Shown here one piece after another: positions 15,153 to 22,387 of a DNA stretch of 23,936 nt (within the stretch, counting starts at the first letter, position 1; each line of letters begins with the position of its first letter). The DNA is from JANWYT01 sp034437555 (GTDB lineage Bacteria; Chloroflexota; Anaerolineae; Aggregatilineales; Phototrophicaceae): contig DAOTTQ010000073.1 of assembly GCA_034437555.1 (NCBI GenBank), positions 1-23,936 of the forward strand, written 5' to 3'. Under the pieces are notes generated by a model. It was given only the letters and a program-made list of their open reading frames with translations, ran no database searches and was not told the origin of the DNA. The position numbers and the translations under genes were made by a program.

Positions 15153-16775
15153 ATGGTAAAGAGAAAAGGTCCACCAAAAACTACCGCATCATTCGACTCG
15201 CAGCAAGATGAAGCAAAAATGAAAGCCCTTGATAGCGTGATGGCAGACATCATTAAACGCTACGGTGACGGTACTATTATGCGCTTGGGCGAAGCTAAGC
15301 ATCTCCAAGTGGACGTTGTTCCCACGGGGTCATTGGGGCTGGATATTGCGGTAGGTGTGGGCGGTATGCCACGCGGACGTATTATTGAAGTTTATGGTGC
15401 AGAGTCATCGGGTAAAACCACCCTATGCTTGCACGTGATTGCAGAAGCCCAAAAACAAGGTGGCATGTGTGCGTTTGTAGATATGGAACACGCCCTAGAC
15501 CCCAACTATGCAGAACGCATTGGCGTAAACATCGACACGCTTTTTGTCACCCAGCCCGACACGGGCGAACAAGCCCTCGAAATTACCGAATCCTTGGTGC
15601 GTTCTGGTGCGTTGGATGTGGTGGTGGTGGATAGTGTGGCGGCTCTTGTGCCACGCGCCGAAATTGAAGGCGAGATGGGCGATAGCCATGTGGGGTTACA
15701 AGCGCGTTTGATGAGCCAAGCCCTACGCAAGCTGGCGGGCGCAGTAAAGCAAAGTAACGTTTGCCTTATCTTTACCAACCAGCTCCGCGAAAAAGTAGGG
15801 GTCATGTTTGGTTGCTTCCACTATACCTCTCGCGTGATGCTTGCGGATGGCACAACCGAGAAAATCGGCAAAATTGTAAACCAAAAGATGGACGTTGAAG
15901 TAATGTCCTACAACACCAAAACGGGCGTGTTTGAGCCTCGTAAAGTGGTCAATTGGTTTAACAACGGCAAAACAGACCGCTTTTTGCAATTCACCGTCGA
16001 TTCTAATCAAGGTCGTGGACGACGCGAATTTGGTGTAACCGAGAATCATCTTATGCTCACACCCGATGGCTATGTCCCTGCGGGTGAGCTTAATGTGGGC
16101 GACATGGTAATCACTTCTGAAATGCGTGAACTTGTTCCTGCCTATGCTGAATTGGTGGGTGCAAACGCTGTTGCTATCGGCGAAATGCCCGCAGGATATG
16201 GCACACCAATTCTTGAGGGTGAAACCCAATACTATGAACGCCTAGAACCCGTAGCAATGCCCATTTTGAGCATTACAGAAAAACCCAAAACAAGCAATAT
16301 GGACCGCTATGATATTGAAGTAGAAGGCAACCATTGTTACTTAGTGGATGGCGTGGTAGTTCACAATTCACCCGAAACACAGCCGGGCGGACGTGCGCTA
16401 AAGTTCTATGCCACCATTCGCCTAGACATTCGTAAAACCGAAACCATCAAGCTCGGTGAAGATGTTGTGGGTAGCCGTACCAAAGTAAAAGTGAAAAAGA
16501 ACAAGGTCGCCGCCCCTTTCAAAGAATGTGACTTTGACATTATGTACTTTGAAGGTGGCATTAGCAAAAGCGGTGAAATTGTTGACCTTGGCGTTATACT
16601 AGGGATGGTAGAAAAGCGTGGCGCGTTCTTTAGATACAATGACGGCTTGCTGGGGCAAGGGCGTGAAAATGCCAAACAATACTTGCTAGATAACCCCGCA
16701 ATTGCCCTAGAGATAGAAAACCAGATTCGCAAGCACTATAACTTGCCTTTGGCAGTAGCAGAAGAAAGCGAATAA
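15153..16775 (+). CDS. recA: RecA recombinase precursor with in-frame intein
   Basis: RecA forms ATP-bound filaments on single-stranded DNA for homologous recombination and SOS induction. The precursor has 540 residues: N-extein 1-220, intein 221-405, C-extein 406-540; splicing would leave a normal 355-residue RecA. Visible motifs: Walker A GAESSGKTT (82-90), Walker B VVVVDSVAAL (156-165), the DNA-binding loop with RAEIEGEMGDSHVGLQARLMS (168-188 region), FTNQLREKVGVMFG before the insertion, and PETQPGGRALKFYA after it, which together rebuild the normal L2 segment. The residue after the intein is Ser406, giving the usual (N/S)PET sequence. The start ATG is followed by a basic linker, with GAGGCG about 13 bases upstream, a weak ribosome site. 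A hairpin terminator follows 23 bases after the stop, so this is a single-gene unit. Confidence 0.97.
   Translation: MVKRKGPPKTTASFDSQQDEAKMKALDSVMADIIKRYGDGTIMRLGEAKHLQVDVVPTGSLGLDIAVGVGGMPRGRIIEVYGAESSGKTTLCLHVIAEAQKQGGMCAFVDMEHALDPNYAERIGVNIDTLFVTQPDTGEQALEITESLVRSGALDVVVVDSVAALVPRAEIEGEMGDSHVGLQARLMSQALRKLAGAVKQSNVCLIFTNQLREKVGVMFGCFHYTSRVMLADGTTEKIGKIVNQKMDVEVMSYNTKTGVFEPRKVVNWFNNGKTDRFLQFTVDSNQGRGRREFGVTENHLMLTPDGYVPAGELNVGDMVITSEMRELVPAYAELVGANAVAIGEMPAGYGTPILEGETQYYERLEPVAMPILSITEKPKTSNMDRYDIEVEGNHCYLVDGVVVHNSPETQPGGRALKFYATIRLDIRKTETIKLGEDVVGSRTKVKVKKNKVAAPFKECDFDIMYFEGGISKSGEIVDLGVILGMVEKRGAFFRYNDGLLGQGRENAKQYLLDNPAIALEIENQIRKHYNLPLAVAEESE
15813..16367 (+). other. RecA mini-intein (185 residues)
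   Basis: The insertion begins with Cys221 and ends VVVHN (401-405), followed by Ser406 as the +1 nucleophile. Block A is CFHYTSRVMLADG, block B has VTENHLMLTPDG with the conserved Thr-x-x-His, block F is YDIEVEGNHCYLVDG and block G is VVHN: all splicing residues are present, so it should be active. At 185 residues there is no room for a homing endonuclease. The ~65 residues between blocks B and F (about 320-382) show no LAGLIDADG or HNH motif. The site lies between the invariant Gly-Val-Met-Phe-Gly and Pro-Glu-Thr of RecA, in the DNA-binding loop 2 region. Confidence 0.95.
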
Positions 16776-16798
16776 ACACATTTCGCATGTTTCATCTA

Positions 16799-16829
16799 AA
16801 GGGGCTTGGCGTGGCTAAGCCCTTTTTTT
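16799..16829 (+). terminator. Intrinsic terminator of recA
   Basis: GGGCTTGGC (16802-16810), loop GTG and GCTAAGCCC (16814-16822) form a 9-bp stem with one G-T pair, followed by seven T. Confidence 0.92.
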
Positions 16830-16854
16830 ATGCCCCCAAACAGTCGTCTTTATA

Positions 16855-16883
16855 GAGACATCATGCGTCCTCTCTGCTATCAT
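16855..16883 (+). promoter_or_regulatory. Probable promoter of the RlmD-like gene
   Basis: GAGACA (16855-16860, 4/6) and TATCAT (16878-16883, 5/6) are 17 bases apart. TGC precedes the -10, the same TGnTATCAT form seen before maeB. It lies 45 bases before the ATG at 16928 and just after the recA terminator. Confidence 0.55.
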
Positions 16884-16927
16884 TCATCCATCACACTTCA
16901 TTAAAACCCAACAAGGACTTTTTTCGT

Positions 16928-18271
16928 ATGGCAAAGCCACCCCAAAAACGCCAACCCCAAAAACCCAACAATAAACCACGCTATCAAACCCCACCCTCTC
17001 CTAAGAAAAACGCCGATGGCGAGACCATTTATAAAATATCGGGCATGGCCTATAACGGCTATGGCGTGGCAAAAGCCCGAAAAATTACCTTTATCCCCTA
17101 TACCATTGAAGGCGAAGAAATTACTGCCGAGATTGTGCGTGAAGATGGCAACGTTAGTTATGCCGAAGGGCTTTCGCTCGTTAAAGCCTCACAAGACCGC
17201 GTGTTCCCGGTATGTGACCACTTTGGCGCGGGCAAATGTTGGGGTTGTCAGTGGCAACACGTTGATTACAAGGCGCAAGTGCTAATGAAGTTTGACGTTT
17301 GGCTGAGCCAATTATATCGGCATGGCAACATGACCGACAAAACCCTAGAACGCCTTATTCAGCCCGTCATCTCTAGCCCTGATGAATGGGGCTACAATCA
17401 TCACGCCACGTTTCGGCGTGGCATTGAGGGCGAGTTTGGGTTTTTACGCCAGGATGGTCGCACCGTTCAACAAATTGAATTTTGCCACACCCTGCATCCT
17501 GACGTGCAAAACGCCTATGAGTCACTAGACATTGACTTTGAGGATATGAAAAGTTTTACCCTCTCACGCGGTCACGATGGCAATATCTTGTTGCAAATTG
17601 CCATGAGTAGCGAGCAAATGCCTGAACTCAATACCGACTTGCCCTTTAGCGTGAATGTTATTTTGCCCGACAATGAACCTGTCAATTTGTTTGGCGATAC
17701 CTTTGTGCAATATGAAGTAAACGGGCGCGTGTTCAGGGCAACGGCGGGCAGTTTCTTTAGGGCGAATGTTGGGCAAATTCCACAACTCGTTGGCACTATT
17801 TTAGAAATGTTGGCGTTAAAAGGGGATGAAGCTGTATTAGAACTATACGCTGGCGTGGGCGTGCTTAGTGCGTTTATTGCACCCCATGTTGAACTGCTTA
17901 CTACCGTAGAAAGTTATCCGCCTGCCGTAACAGATGCCGACGAAAACCTTGCCGAATTTGACAATGTGGACGTGGTAGAGGGAAGCACAGAAGAATTTTT
18001 AGAAGAACTGCTTGCAGAGGGCGCACGCTATGATGCCATTGTAATAGATACCCCACCGCAGGGACTTACACAGCCTGTCATTGACGCGATTCATGACCTT
18101 AGCCCACAAAAAATAGTGCTGGTTGCCAATAACCTTAACGCATTTTGGGGCGGCTTGTTTGGGCTAATGAGGGGTGGCTATACGCCCACACGCCTACAAC
18201 CCATTGATTTTTCACCCCAAACCAGCTATGTCGAAAGTGTGGCAGTTTTGGTAAAAGCACGCTCTAACTAG
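16928..18271 (+). CDS. RlmD/TrmA-like RNA uracil methyltransferase homologue, catalytic Cys absent
   Basis: The family makes 5-methyluridine in 23S rRNA or tRNA with S-adenosylmethionine. The 447 residues have a basic Pro/Lys N-terminus (1-30), a TRAM-like domain (about 32-90), the four cysteines of the iron-sulphur cluster (Cys96, Cys104, Cys107, Cys186), and a C-terminal Rossmann methyltransferase with the SAM motif LELYAGVGVLS (304-314). DPPR is changed to DTPPQG (374-379), and the segment that should hold the nucleophilic Cys (VSCNP-type) reads VLVANNLNAFW (397-407) without cysteine. The terminal Glu motif is kept as TSYVESVAVL, with Glu436. The fold and cofactor site are therefore intact, but the usual mechanism is missing. 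AAGGA lies ten bases before the ATG. It could be a divergent enzyme or an RNA-binding relic; the exact target cannot be named. Confidence 0.8.
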   Translation: MAKPPQKRQPQKPNNKPRYQTPPSPKKNADGETIYKISGMAYNGYGVAKARKITFIPYTIEGEEITAEIVREDGNVSYAEGLSLVKASQDRVFPVCDHFGAGKCWGCQWQHVDYKAQVLMKFDVWLSQLYRHGNMTDKTLERLIQPVISSPDEWGYNHHATFRRGIEGEFGFLRQDGRTVQQIEFCHTLHPDVQNAYESLDIDFEDMKSFTLSRGHDGNILLQIAMSSEQMPELNTDLPFSVNVILPDNEPVNLFGDTFVQYEVNGRVFRATAGSFFRANVGQIPQLVGTILEMLALKGDEAVLELYAGVGVLSAFIAPHVELLTTVESYPPAVTDADENLAEFDNVDVVEGSTEEFLEELLAEGARYDAIVIDTPPQGLTQPVIDAIHDLSPQKIVLVANNLNAFWGGLFGLMRGGYTPTRLQPIDFSPQTSYVESVAVLVKARSN

Positions 18272-19455
18272 GCTTCGCTAAGGTGCAGCAGGATGTGGCG
18301 GGCGCGCGCTTGCCACGTATAGCGTTCCCATGCGTTACGATAGGCTTGTGCGCCCAAGTTTTGCGCCAGTTCTGGCACATCGTGCAGACGAACTAATCCC
18401 GATGCCAGCGCGTCCACGTCATCGGGTGGCACAAGTAGCGCGTTGTAGCCGTCCTGTAACACATCTTGCCAGCTGGGTAAGTCACTGGCAATAATGGGCT
18501 TGCCACACGCCATATACTCAAACAATTTAAGCGGTGAGGTGTAATTGGCATATTGGGCTGTATTGGGGTGAGGCATAGCACACACACTAAACGCGCTAAT
18601 ATACGCTGGCACTTCCGCAGGCACAACATGCCCCACATATAAAAAACGCCTCTCATCCATGCCTAAACTCTGCCATAATTGCCGATAGTTTTCTGCAATG
18701 TCATCGGGTCCCCCCACAATAGCAAGGTGCGCCCCCTCTACCTGTGATAGCGCGTGAATGAGCGTCCCCACCCCTTTATCCATGTTAAGCATTTGCAAAC
18801 GCCCCACAAAACCCACGATAAACGCGCCCTCTTGCCACCCGATACGTTGGCGGGCTTGGGCTTGGGTGGGCAAATTTTCAAAGCGTGCGCCCCGTATGCC
18901 GTCGTGTGCCACTAGCACTTTTTGGGGGTGTGCGCCTCTGTGGGTGATGAGTGCTTGTGCTAGGGGGGGGGTAATGGCAATAATGGCATGGCTTACTTCG
19001 CACGCCTGACGCTGTAAAAATACGCCACCATCACCAAAGAGATGCGCCTCATACGCCAATTGTTTGGGTCGTTTAACGCGCCCAACCACCCACGCGATAA
19101 TCTCATCACGGGTGTAATACAGGTCGGCACGCTTAAATAGCAAACCCCACAATAAGAAAAACACATACGACAGCTTAGCCAGCAAAAACGCCCATCGTTC
19201 TAGCGCAAGGTTGCCCCCACACAAGGGCATCAGGTCGATGACGGGTACACGCCGAATGACGAAGTTCTTCTCTACACCGTAATAAGCAAACGGGTCTTTG
19301 ATGGCTTTCATATCGGGGGTATTAAAACGGCGTGTTACCCACAGTTCCACCGTATAGCCCTCGTTGGCAAAAGCCTCGCAATTTTGCATAATTTGCAGGC
19401 TGTGGGCTTTTTCATTTGGAAAGCGCATCAGTGAAAGATAGAGAAGGGTTGGCAT
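18268..19455 (-). CDS. Family 4 glycosyltransferase (GT-B fold)
   Basis: 395 residues, soluble or membrane-associated. The N-terminal Rossmann domain (about 1-175) has one hydrophobic stretch near 88-107 that may touch the membrane. The C-terminal domain carries the GT4 signature: FVGRL (215-220), VGG (247-249), YVGHV (273-277), and the nucleotide-sugar motif SPLKLFEYMACGKPIIASD (307-325) with Glu313. The family transfers sugars from nucleotide donors to lipids, polysaccharides or proteins; donor and acceptor cannot be told. The ATG at 19455 has only a weak AAGAAAAA purine run upstream. The gene converges on the RlmD-like gene and shares a CTAG with it, so both stop on the same four bases, with no terminator between them. 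It is divergent from the ABC operon. Confidence 0.88.
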   Translation of the reverse strand: MPTLLYLSLMRFPNEKAHSLQIMQNCEAFANEGYTVELWVTRRFNTPDMKAIKDPFAYYGVEKNFVIRRVPVIDLMPLCGGNLALERWAFLLAKLSYVFFLLWGLLFKRADLYYTRDEIIAWVVGRVKRPKQLAYEAHLFGDGGVFLQRQACEVSHAIIAITPPLAQALITHRGAHPQKVLVAHDGIRGARFENLPTQAQARQRIGWQEGAFIVGFVGRLQMLNMDKGVGTLIHALSQVEGAHLAIVGGPDDIAENYRQLWQSLGMDERRFLYVGHVVPAEVPAYISAFSVCAMPHPNTAQYANYTSPLKLFEYMACGKPIIASDLPSWQDVLQDGYNALLVPPDDVDALASGLVRLHDVPELAQNLGAQAYRNAWERYTWQARARHILLHLSEA

Positions 19456-19476
19456 CTTGTTTTTCTTTAATTGAAT

Positions 19477-19505
19477 GTTAAAAATAAGCGAAGAGAGCTT
19501 AACAA
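19477..19505 (-). promoter_or_regulatory. Candidate promoter of the GT4 gene
   Basis: On the minus strand TTGTTA (19500-19505, 4/6) and TTTAAC (19477-19482, 4/6) are 17 bases apart, 22 bases before the ATG. Confidence 0.4.
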
Positions 19506-19515
19506 AGTTGCTTTA

Positions 19516-19544
19516 GTGACTTAACTGCGCGCCGTTAGTATACA
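19516..19544 (+). promoter_or_regulatory. Candidate promoter of the ABC transporter operon
   Basis: GTGACT (19516-19521, 4/6) and TATACA (19539-19544, 4/6) are 17 bases apart. The predicted start lies near 19551, inside the following inverted repeat. Confidence 0.45.
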
Positions 19545-19548
19545 TTGG

Positions 19549-19569
19549 GCATGGTAAACAAGACCATGC
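19549..19569. promoter_or_regulatory. Inverted repeat, candidate operator of the ABC operon
   Basis: GCATGGT (19549-19555) and ACCATGC (19563-19569) form a perfect 7-bp inverted repeat with a 7-base centre. It lies directly at the expected transcription start and 40 bases before the binding-protein ATG, the normal place for a sugar-responsive repressor. The regulator is not in the window. Confidence 0.5.
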
Positions 19570-19608
19570 TGTACTATCGCCAGAACACATATTGAGGAGA
19601 TTTAACAA

Positions 19609-21009
19609 ATGGCTCGTAAAAGTTTATTTGCTGTACTTGTAACTGTTTTTGCTTTCTTGGCAGTTGTGCCTGCTTTTGCACAAGAACCCGCCGAAGTGAA
19701 GGTCTGGATTGCCTTTACAGACTATCGCCTTGACTGGGCAGTAGAAAAAGCCGCCGAATTTAATGCCCAATTCCCCCAATACAATGTGGTGGTAGAAGGC
19801 TACCCTAACTATGAAGATTTGTTCTCTGCCACTGCTTTGGCATCTGAACAAGGTGAAATTCCTGCCGTTGTCCAATACTTTGAAGTCGCAACCCAAGTTG
19901 CCCGCGATAGCGGTTACTTCAAGTCCATTGCCAATGCAGTTGCTGGTCGTGAAGAAATCAACGGTCTAAGCACTGACCTCGACATCTTCGTTGACCCCGT
20001 CGCTGCCTACTACACCCTAGACGGTCAATTTACCTCGATGCCTTGGAACACTTCCAGCGCAATCTTCTTCTCCAACAAGACCATCCTTGACGCTGCTGGC
20101 GTTGAAGCTGTTCCTACCACATGGGCAGAAGTAGAAGCTGCTTGCGAACAAATTGCCGCTTACAGTGCCGCTAATGGCGCGGGTGAGCTGAATGCAGAAG
20201 ACACCGAATTGGTGGTTACTGTGCCTACCTATTGCTTCACCTTCCCCAACCATGGTTGGTTCTTTGAACAATGGCTTGCCCAACAAGATGCCAACTTTGC
20301 TGGTCCCGACAATGGTCGTGGTACAGAACGTGCCACCGAACTTACCTTTGACAACGAAGGTGGCGTGGCTTTGGTGAACTGGCTAAAAGACATGCACAAC
20401 AAGGGTTACTTGTACTACAGTGGCGGTCGTGATGGTAGCTCTTGGGGTACCGTTGACCAAGCCTTCTTGACCGGTCAAGTCGCAATGACTGCTTATAGCT
20501 CCAGCGATACCGCCGTCTACACCAAGACCGGTGCAGAACGTGGTTTCGAAATTGTTGCTTCTTACCTTCCTTACAACCAAGAAACCGGTTGGACGGGTAA
20601 CATCATCGGTGGCGCAAGCCTTTGGTTGGCAGACGGTCTTACAACAGAAGTTGAAGACGGCGCACTCACCTTCTTGTATTGGCTAAACAGTGCCGAAAAT
20701 GCTGCCGGATGGCATCAAATCACTGGTTACATGCCCGTAACCGATGCAGCCGTTGCATTGCTAGAAGCCGAAGGCTGGTTTGAAGCCAACCCCAACTTCG
20801 CAGTTGCAGGCAATCAAATTGCCAACAGCACCGTAACCACCGCCACCAGTGGCGCAGTCATCGGTGACTTCCCTGCCATCCGCACGGTTGTTACCATCGC
20901 CATTGATGCCATTCTCCTAACACCTGATGCAGACCCCGCAGCCTTGCTTACACAAGCTGCCGCCGATGCCCAAGTGATTTTGGACGAATACAACCTGCTA
21001 AACCAATAA
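19609..21009 (+). CDS. ABC transporter family 1 substrate-binding protein (UgpB-like)
   Basis: 466 residues. The signal peptide (1-24) ends PAFA and is followed by QEPAE, a signal-peptidase-I site without a lipobox cysteine. The mature protein has the two-lobe family 1 layout; the segment MPWNTSSAIFFSNK (144-157) matches the hinge stretch typical of UgpB-type glycerol-phosphate or sugar binding proteins. Aromatic residues that could stack a sugar are frequent (WFFEQW, GGRDGSSWG). It opens a three-gene set with two permeases and has GAGGAG close upstream, the strongest ribosome site in this part. Two hairpins follow it, fitting the usual higher expression of the binding protein. The substrate is a carbohydrate or polyol by family, not proven. 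Confidence 0.88.
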   Translation: MARKSLFAVLVTVFAFLAVVPAFAQEPAEVKVWIAFTDYRLDWAVEKAAEFNAQFPQYNVVVEGYPNYEDLFSATALASEQGEIPAVVQYFEVATQVARDSGYFKSIANAVAGREEINGLSTDLDIFVDPVAAYYTLDGQFTSMPWNTSSAIFFSNKTILDAAGVEAVPTTWAEVEAACEQIAAYSAANGAGELNAEDTELVVTVPTYCFTFPNHGWFFEQWLAQQDANFAGPDNGRGTERATELTFDNEGGVALVNWLKDMHNKGYLYYSGGRDGSSWGTVDQAFLTGQVAMTAYSSSDTAVYTKTGAERGFEIVASYLPYNQETGWTGNIIGGASLWLADGLTTEVEDGALTFLYWLNSAENAAGWHQITGYMPVTDAAVALLEAEGWFEANPNFAVAGNQIANSTVTTATSGAVIGDFPAIRTVVTIAIDAILLTPDADPAALLTQAAADAQVILDEYNLLNQ

Positions 21010-21025
21010 TAAAACAGTCGTTCCG

Positions 21026-21049
21026 TAGGGCGTGCATTTGTGCGCCCTA
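21026..21049 (+). other. Intercistronic hairpin 1
   Basis: TAGGGC (21026-21031) and GCCCTA (21044-21049) pair, with further weak pairs inside (G-T). It is followed by TATTTGT rather than a full T run, so it is at best a weak terminator or an mRNA-stabilising structure after the binding-protein gene. Confidence 0.55.
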
Positions 21050-21071
21050 TTTGTCAATCCAGTGTTTCGGT

Positions 21072-21099
21072 GGGGGCGCAATAGCTTTATTGCGCCCTC
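21072..21099 (+). other. Intercistronic hairpin 2
   Basis: GGGCGCAATA (21074-21083), a 4-base loop and TATTGCGCCC (21088-21097) form a perfect 10-bp stem, extended by two outer pairs. No T run follows. It resembles hairpin 1 in its GCGCCCT right arm, so both may belong to one palindromic repeat family; function is probably differential expression within the operon. Confidence 0.65.
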
Positions 21100-21139
21100 A
21101 TTGGTTTAGAATAGGCTTCAGCGAGAGGGTGAAGAACGA

Positions 21140-22387
21140 ATGATTGAAACAGGCTTAAGCGTTACGCTGGTGGCGATTGTGGTGGGCATCGTGTTGATGA
21201 GCCTATCGCTATACAACACAATTGTAGACCCACTTTTGCGCGTCTTGGCAGGGGCTGCCAGTGGGGCTATTGGCGCACAAATTTTCATGTTGCCATTAAG
21301 TTATTGCATGTTTGATGTGGAATCGGCGTGGATAGACCAACGCTTTGGCAGTATTCTGGTGCTTGTGGGTATTTTGGCGGTGCTTATTCCTACGCGCACG
21401 TTGCTCATTCGCTTAAGGGTGGGCAAACGCGCATTTCCTTCTGGCGATGTGCCGTTGGGTGCGTTTAAGGGCTGGTGGTTGCCCATTTTGTTCCTTGCGC
21501 CCACTATCACCATTTTGGTGCTGTTTATTTATTACCCTGCGTTTGATACGTTTAGCCTGTCTACGTTGCTCATTCGCTTTGGCAATCCACGCTTTGCGCC
21601 CGTGTGTGTGTCTAATTTTACGCGCCTTCTTGCCGATGCAGCCCCTAATTTTCCGCCACAGTATGCCTTTTTAGATTGGATTTTTGAGCCTGCTTATGCC
21701 AAAGTGGTGTTCCAAACCATGACATTATCATTGGCGATTGTAGGCTTTAGCATGGGGATCGCGCTTTTAATTGCGGTGGTGGCTTTCTTGCCTCTTAAAG
21801 GTGCAGGCATTTATCGCACGCTTCTTATTTGGCCCTATGCGGTTTCGCCAGCAGTGGCAGGCATTATCTTCTTGTTGCTGTTTAACCCGTTGGGGGGCAT
21901 TATCAATTACGCCCTACAAAACCTGTTTGGGGTGCAGGTGGGCTGGCTAAACGACCAAAACGCCGCGCCTTTTGCCATCGTGATTGCCAGCGTGTGGAAG
22001 TCTTTGGGCTTTAACATCCTGTTCTTTATTGCAGGCTTGCAAAATGTCCCTAAAGACTTGATAGAAGCCGCCGCCATTGATGGTGCAGGCTTATTCCAAC
22101 GCTTTAGGCGCATTGTCATTCCCACGCTGTCGCCCATCACGTTCTTCTTGCTTATTACCAATTTAACATATGCCTTTTTCGAGACCTTCGGCACAATTGA
22201 CTACCTTACCAAAGGCGGTCCGGTTGGCTCTACCACCACCATGATGTATCAAATTTATGTGGTGGGCGTAGGGGGTGGTGACCTTGGAAAAGCAGCCGCA
22301 CAATCGCTTATTTTGTTCGCCATGGTCATTGGCATTACAATTTTACAATTCCGCACTGCAGGAGAGCAGGTAAACTATGGAGCATAG
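21140..22387 (+). CDS. ABC sugar transporter permease (UgpA/MalF-like) with extended N-terminus
   Basis: 415 residues, longer than the usual ~290-310. An extra N-terminal part (1-110) carries three hydrophobic helices (about 5-25, 35-55, 72-90) and precedes the normal six-helix permease that begins with WWLPILFLAPTITILVLFI (112-130). The cytoplasmic EAA loop, which contacts the ATPase, is EAAAIDGAGLFQRFRRIVIP (309-328). The start ATG has a GAGAGGG purine run about ten bases upstream. It overlaps the next permease gene by 11 bases. No ATPase gene is present, so a shared MsmK/UgpC-type ATPase from elsewhere is expected. The extra helices resemble those in other MalF-type proteins, but their role is unknown. 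Confidence 0.88.
   Translation: MIETGLSVTLVAIVVGIVLMSLSLYNTIVDPLLRVLAGAASGAIGAQIFMLPLSYCMFDVESAWIDQRFGSILVLVGILAVLIPTRTLLIRLRVGKRAFPSGDVPLGAFKGWWLPILFLAPTITILVLFIYYPAFDTFSLSTLLIRFGNPRFAPVCVSNFTRLLADAAPNFPPQYAFLDWIFEPAYAKVVFQTMTLSLAIVGFSMGIALLIAVVAFLPLKGAGIYRTLLIWPYAVSPAVAGIIFLLLFNPLGGIINYALQNLFGVQVGWLNDQNAAPFAIVIASVWKSLGFNILFFIAGLQNVPKDLIEAAAIDGAGLFQRFRRIVIPTLSPITFFLLITNLTYAFFETFGTIDYLTKGGPVGSTTTMMYQIYVVGVGGGDLGKAAAQSLILFAMVIGITILQFRTAGEQVNYGA

Noticed and set aside
16113..16299. Homing endonuclease inside the RecA intein
   Set aside because: Only about 65 residues lie between splicing blocks B and F, with no LAGLIDADG, HNH or GIY-YIG motif.
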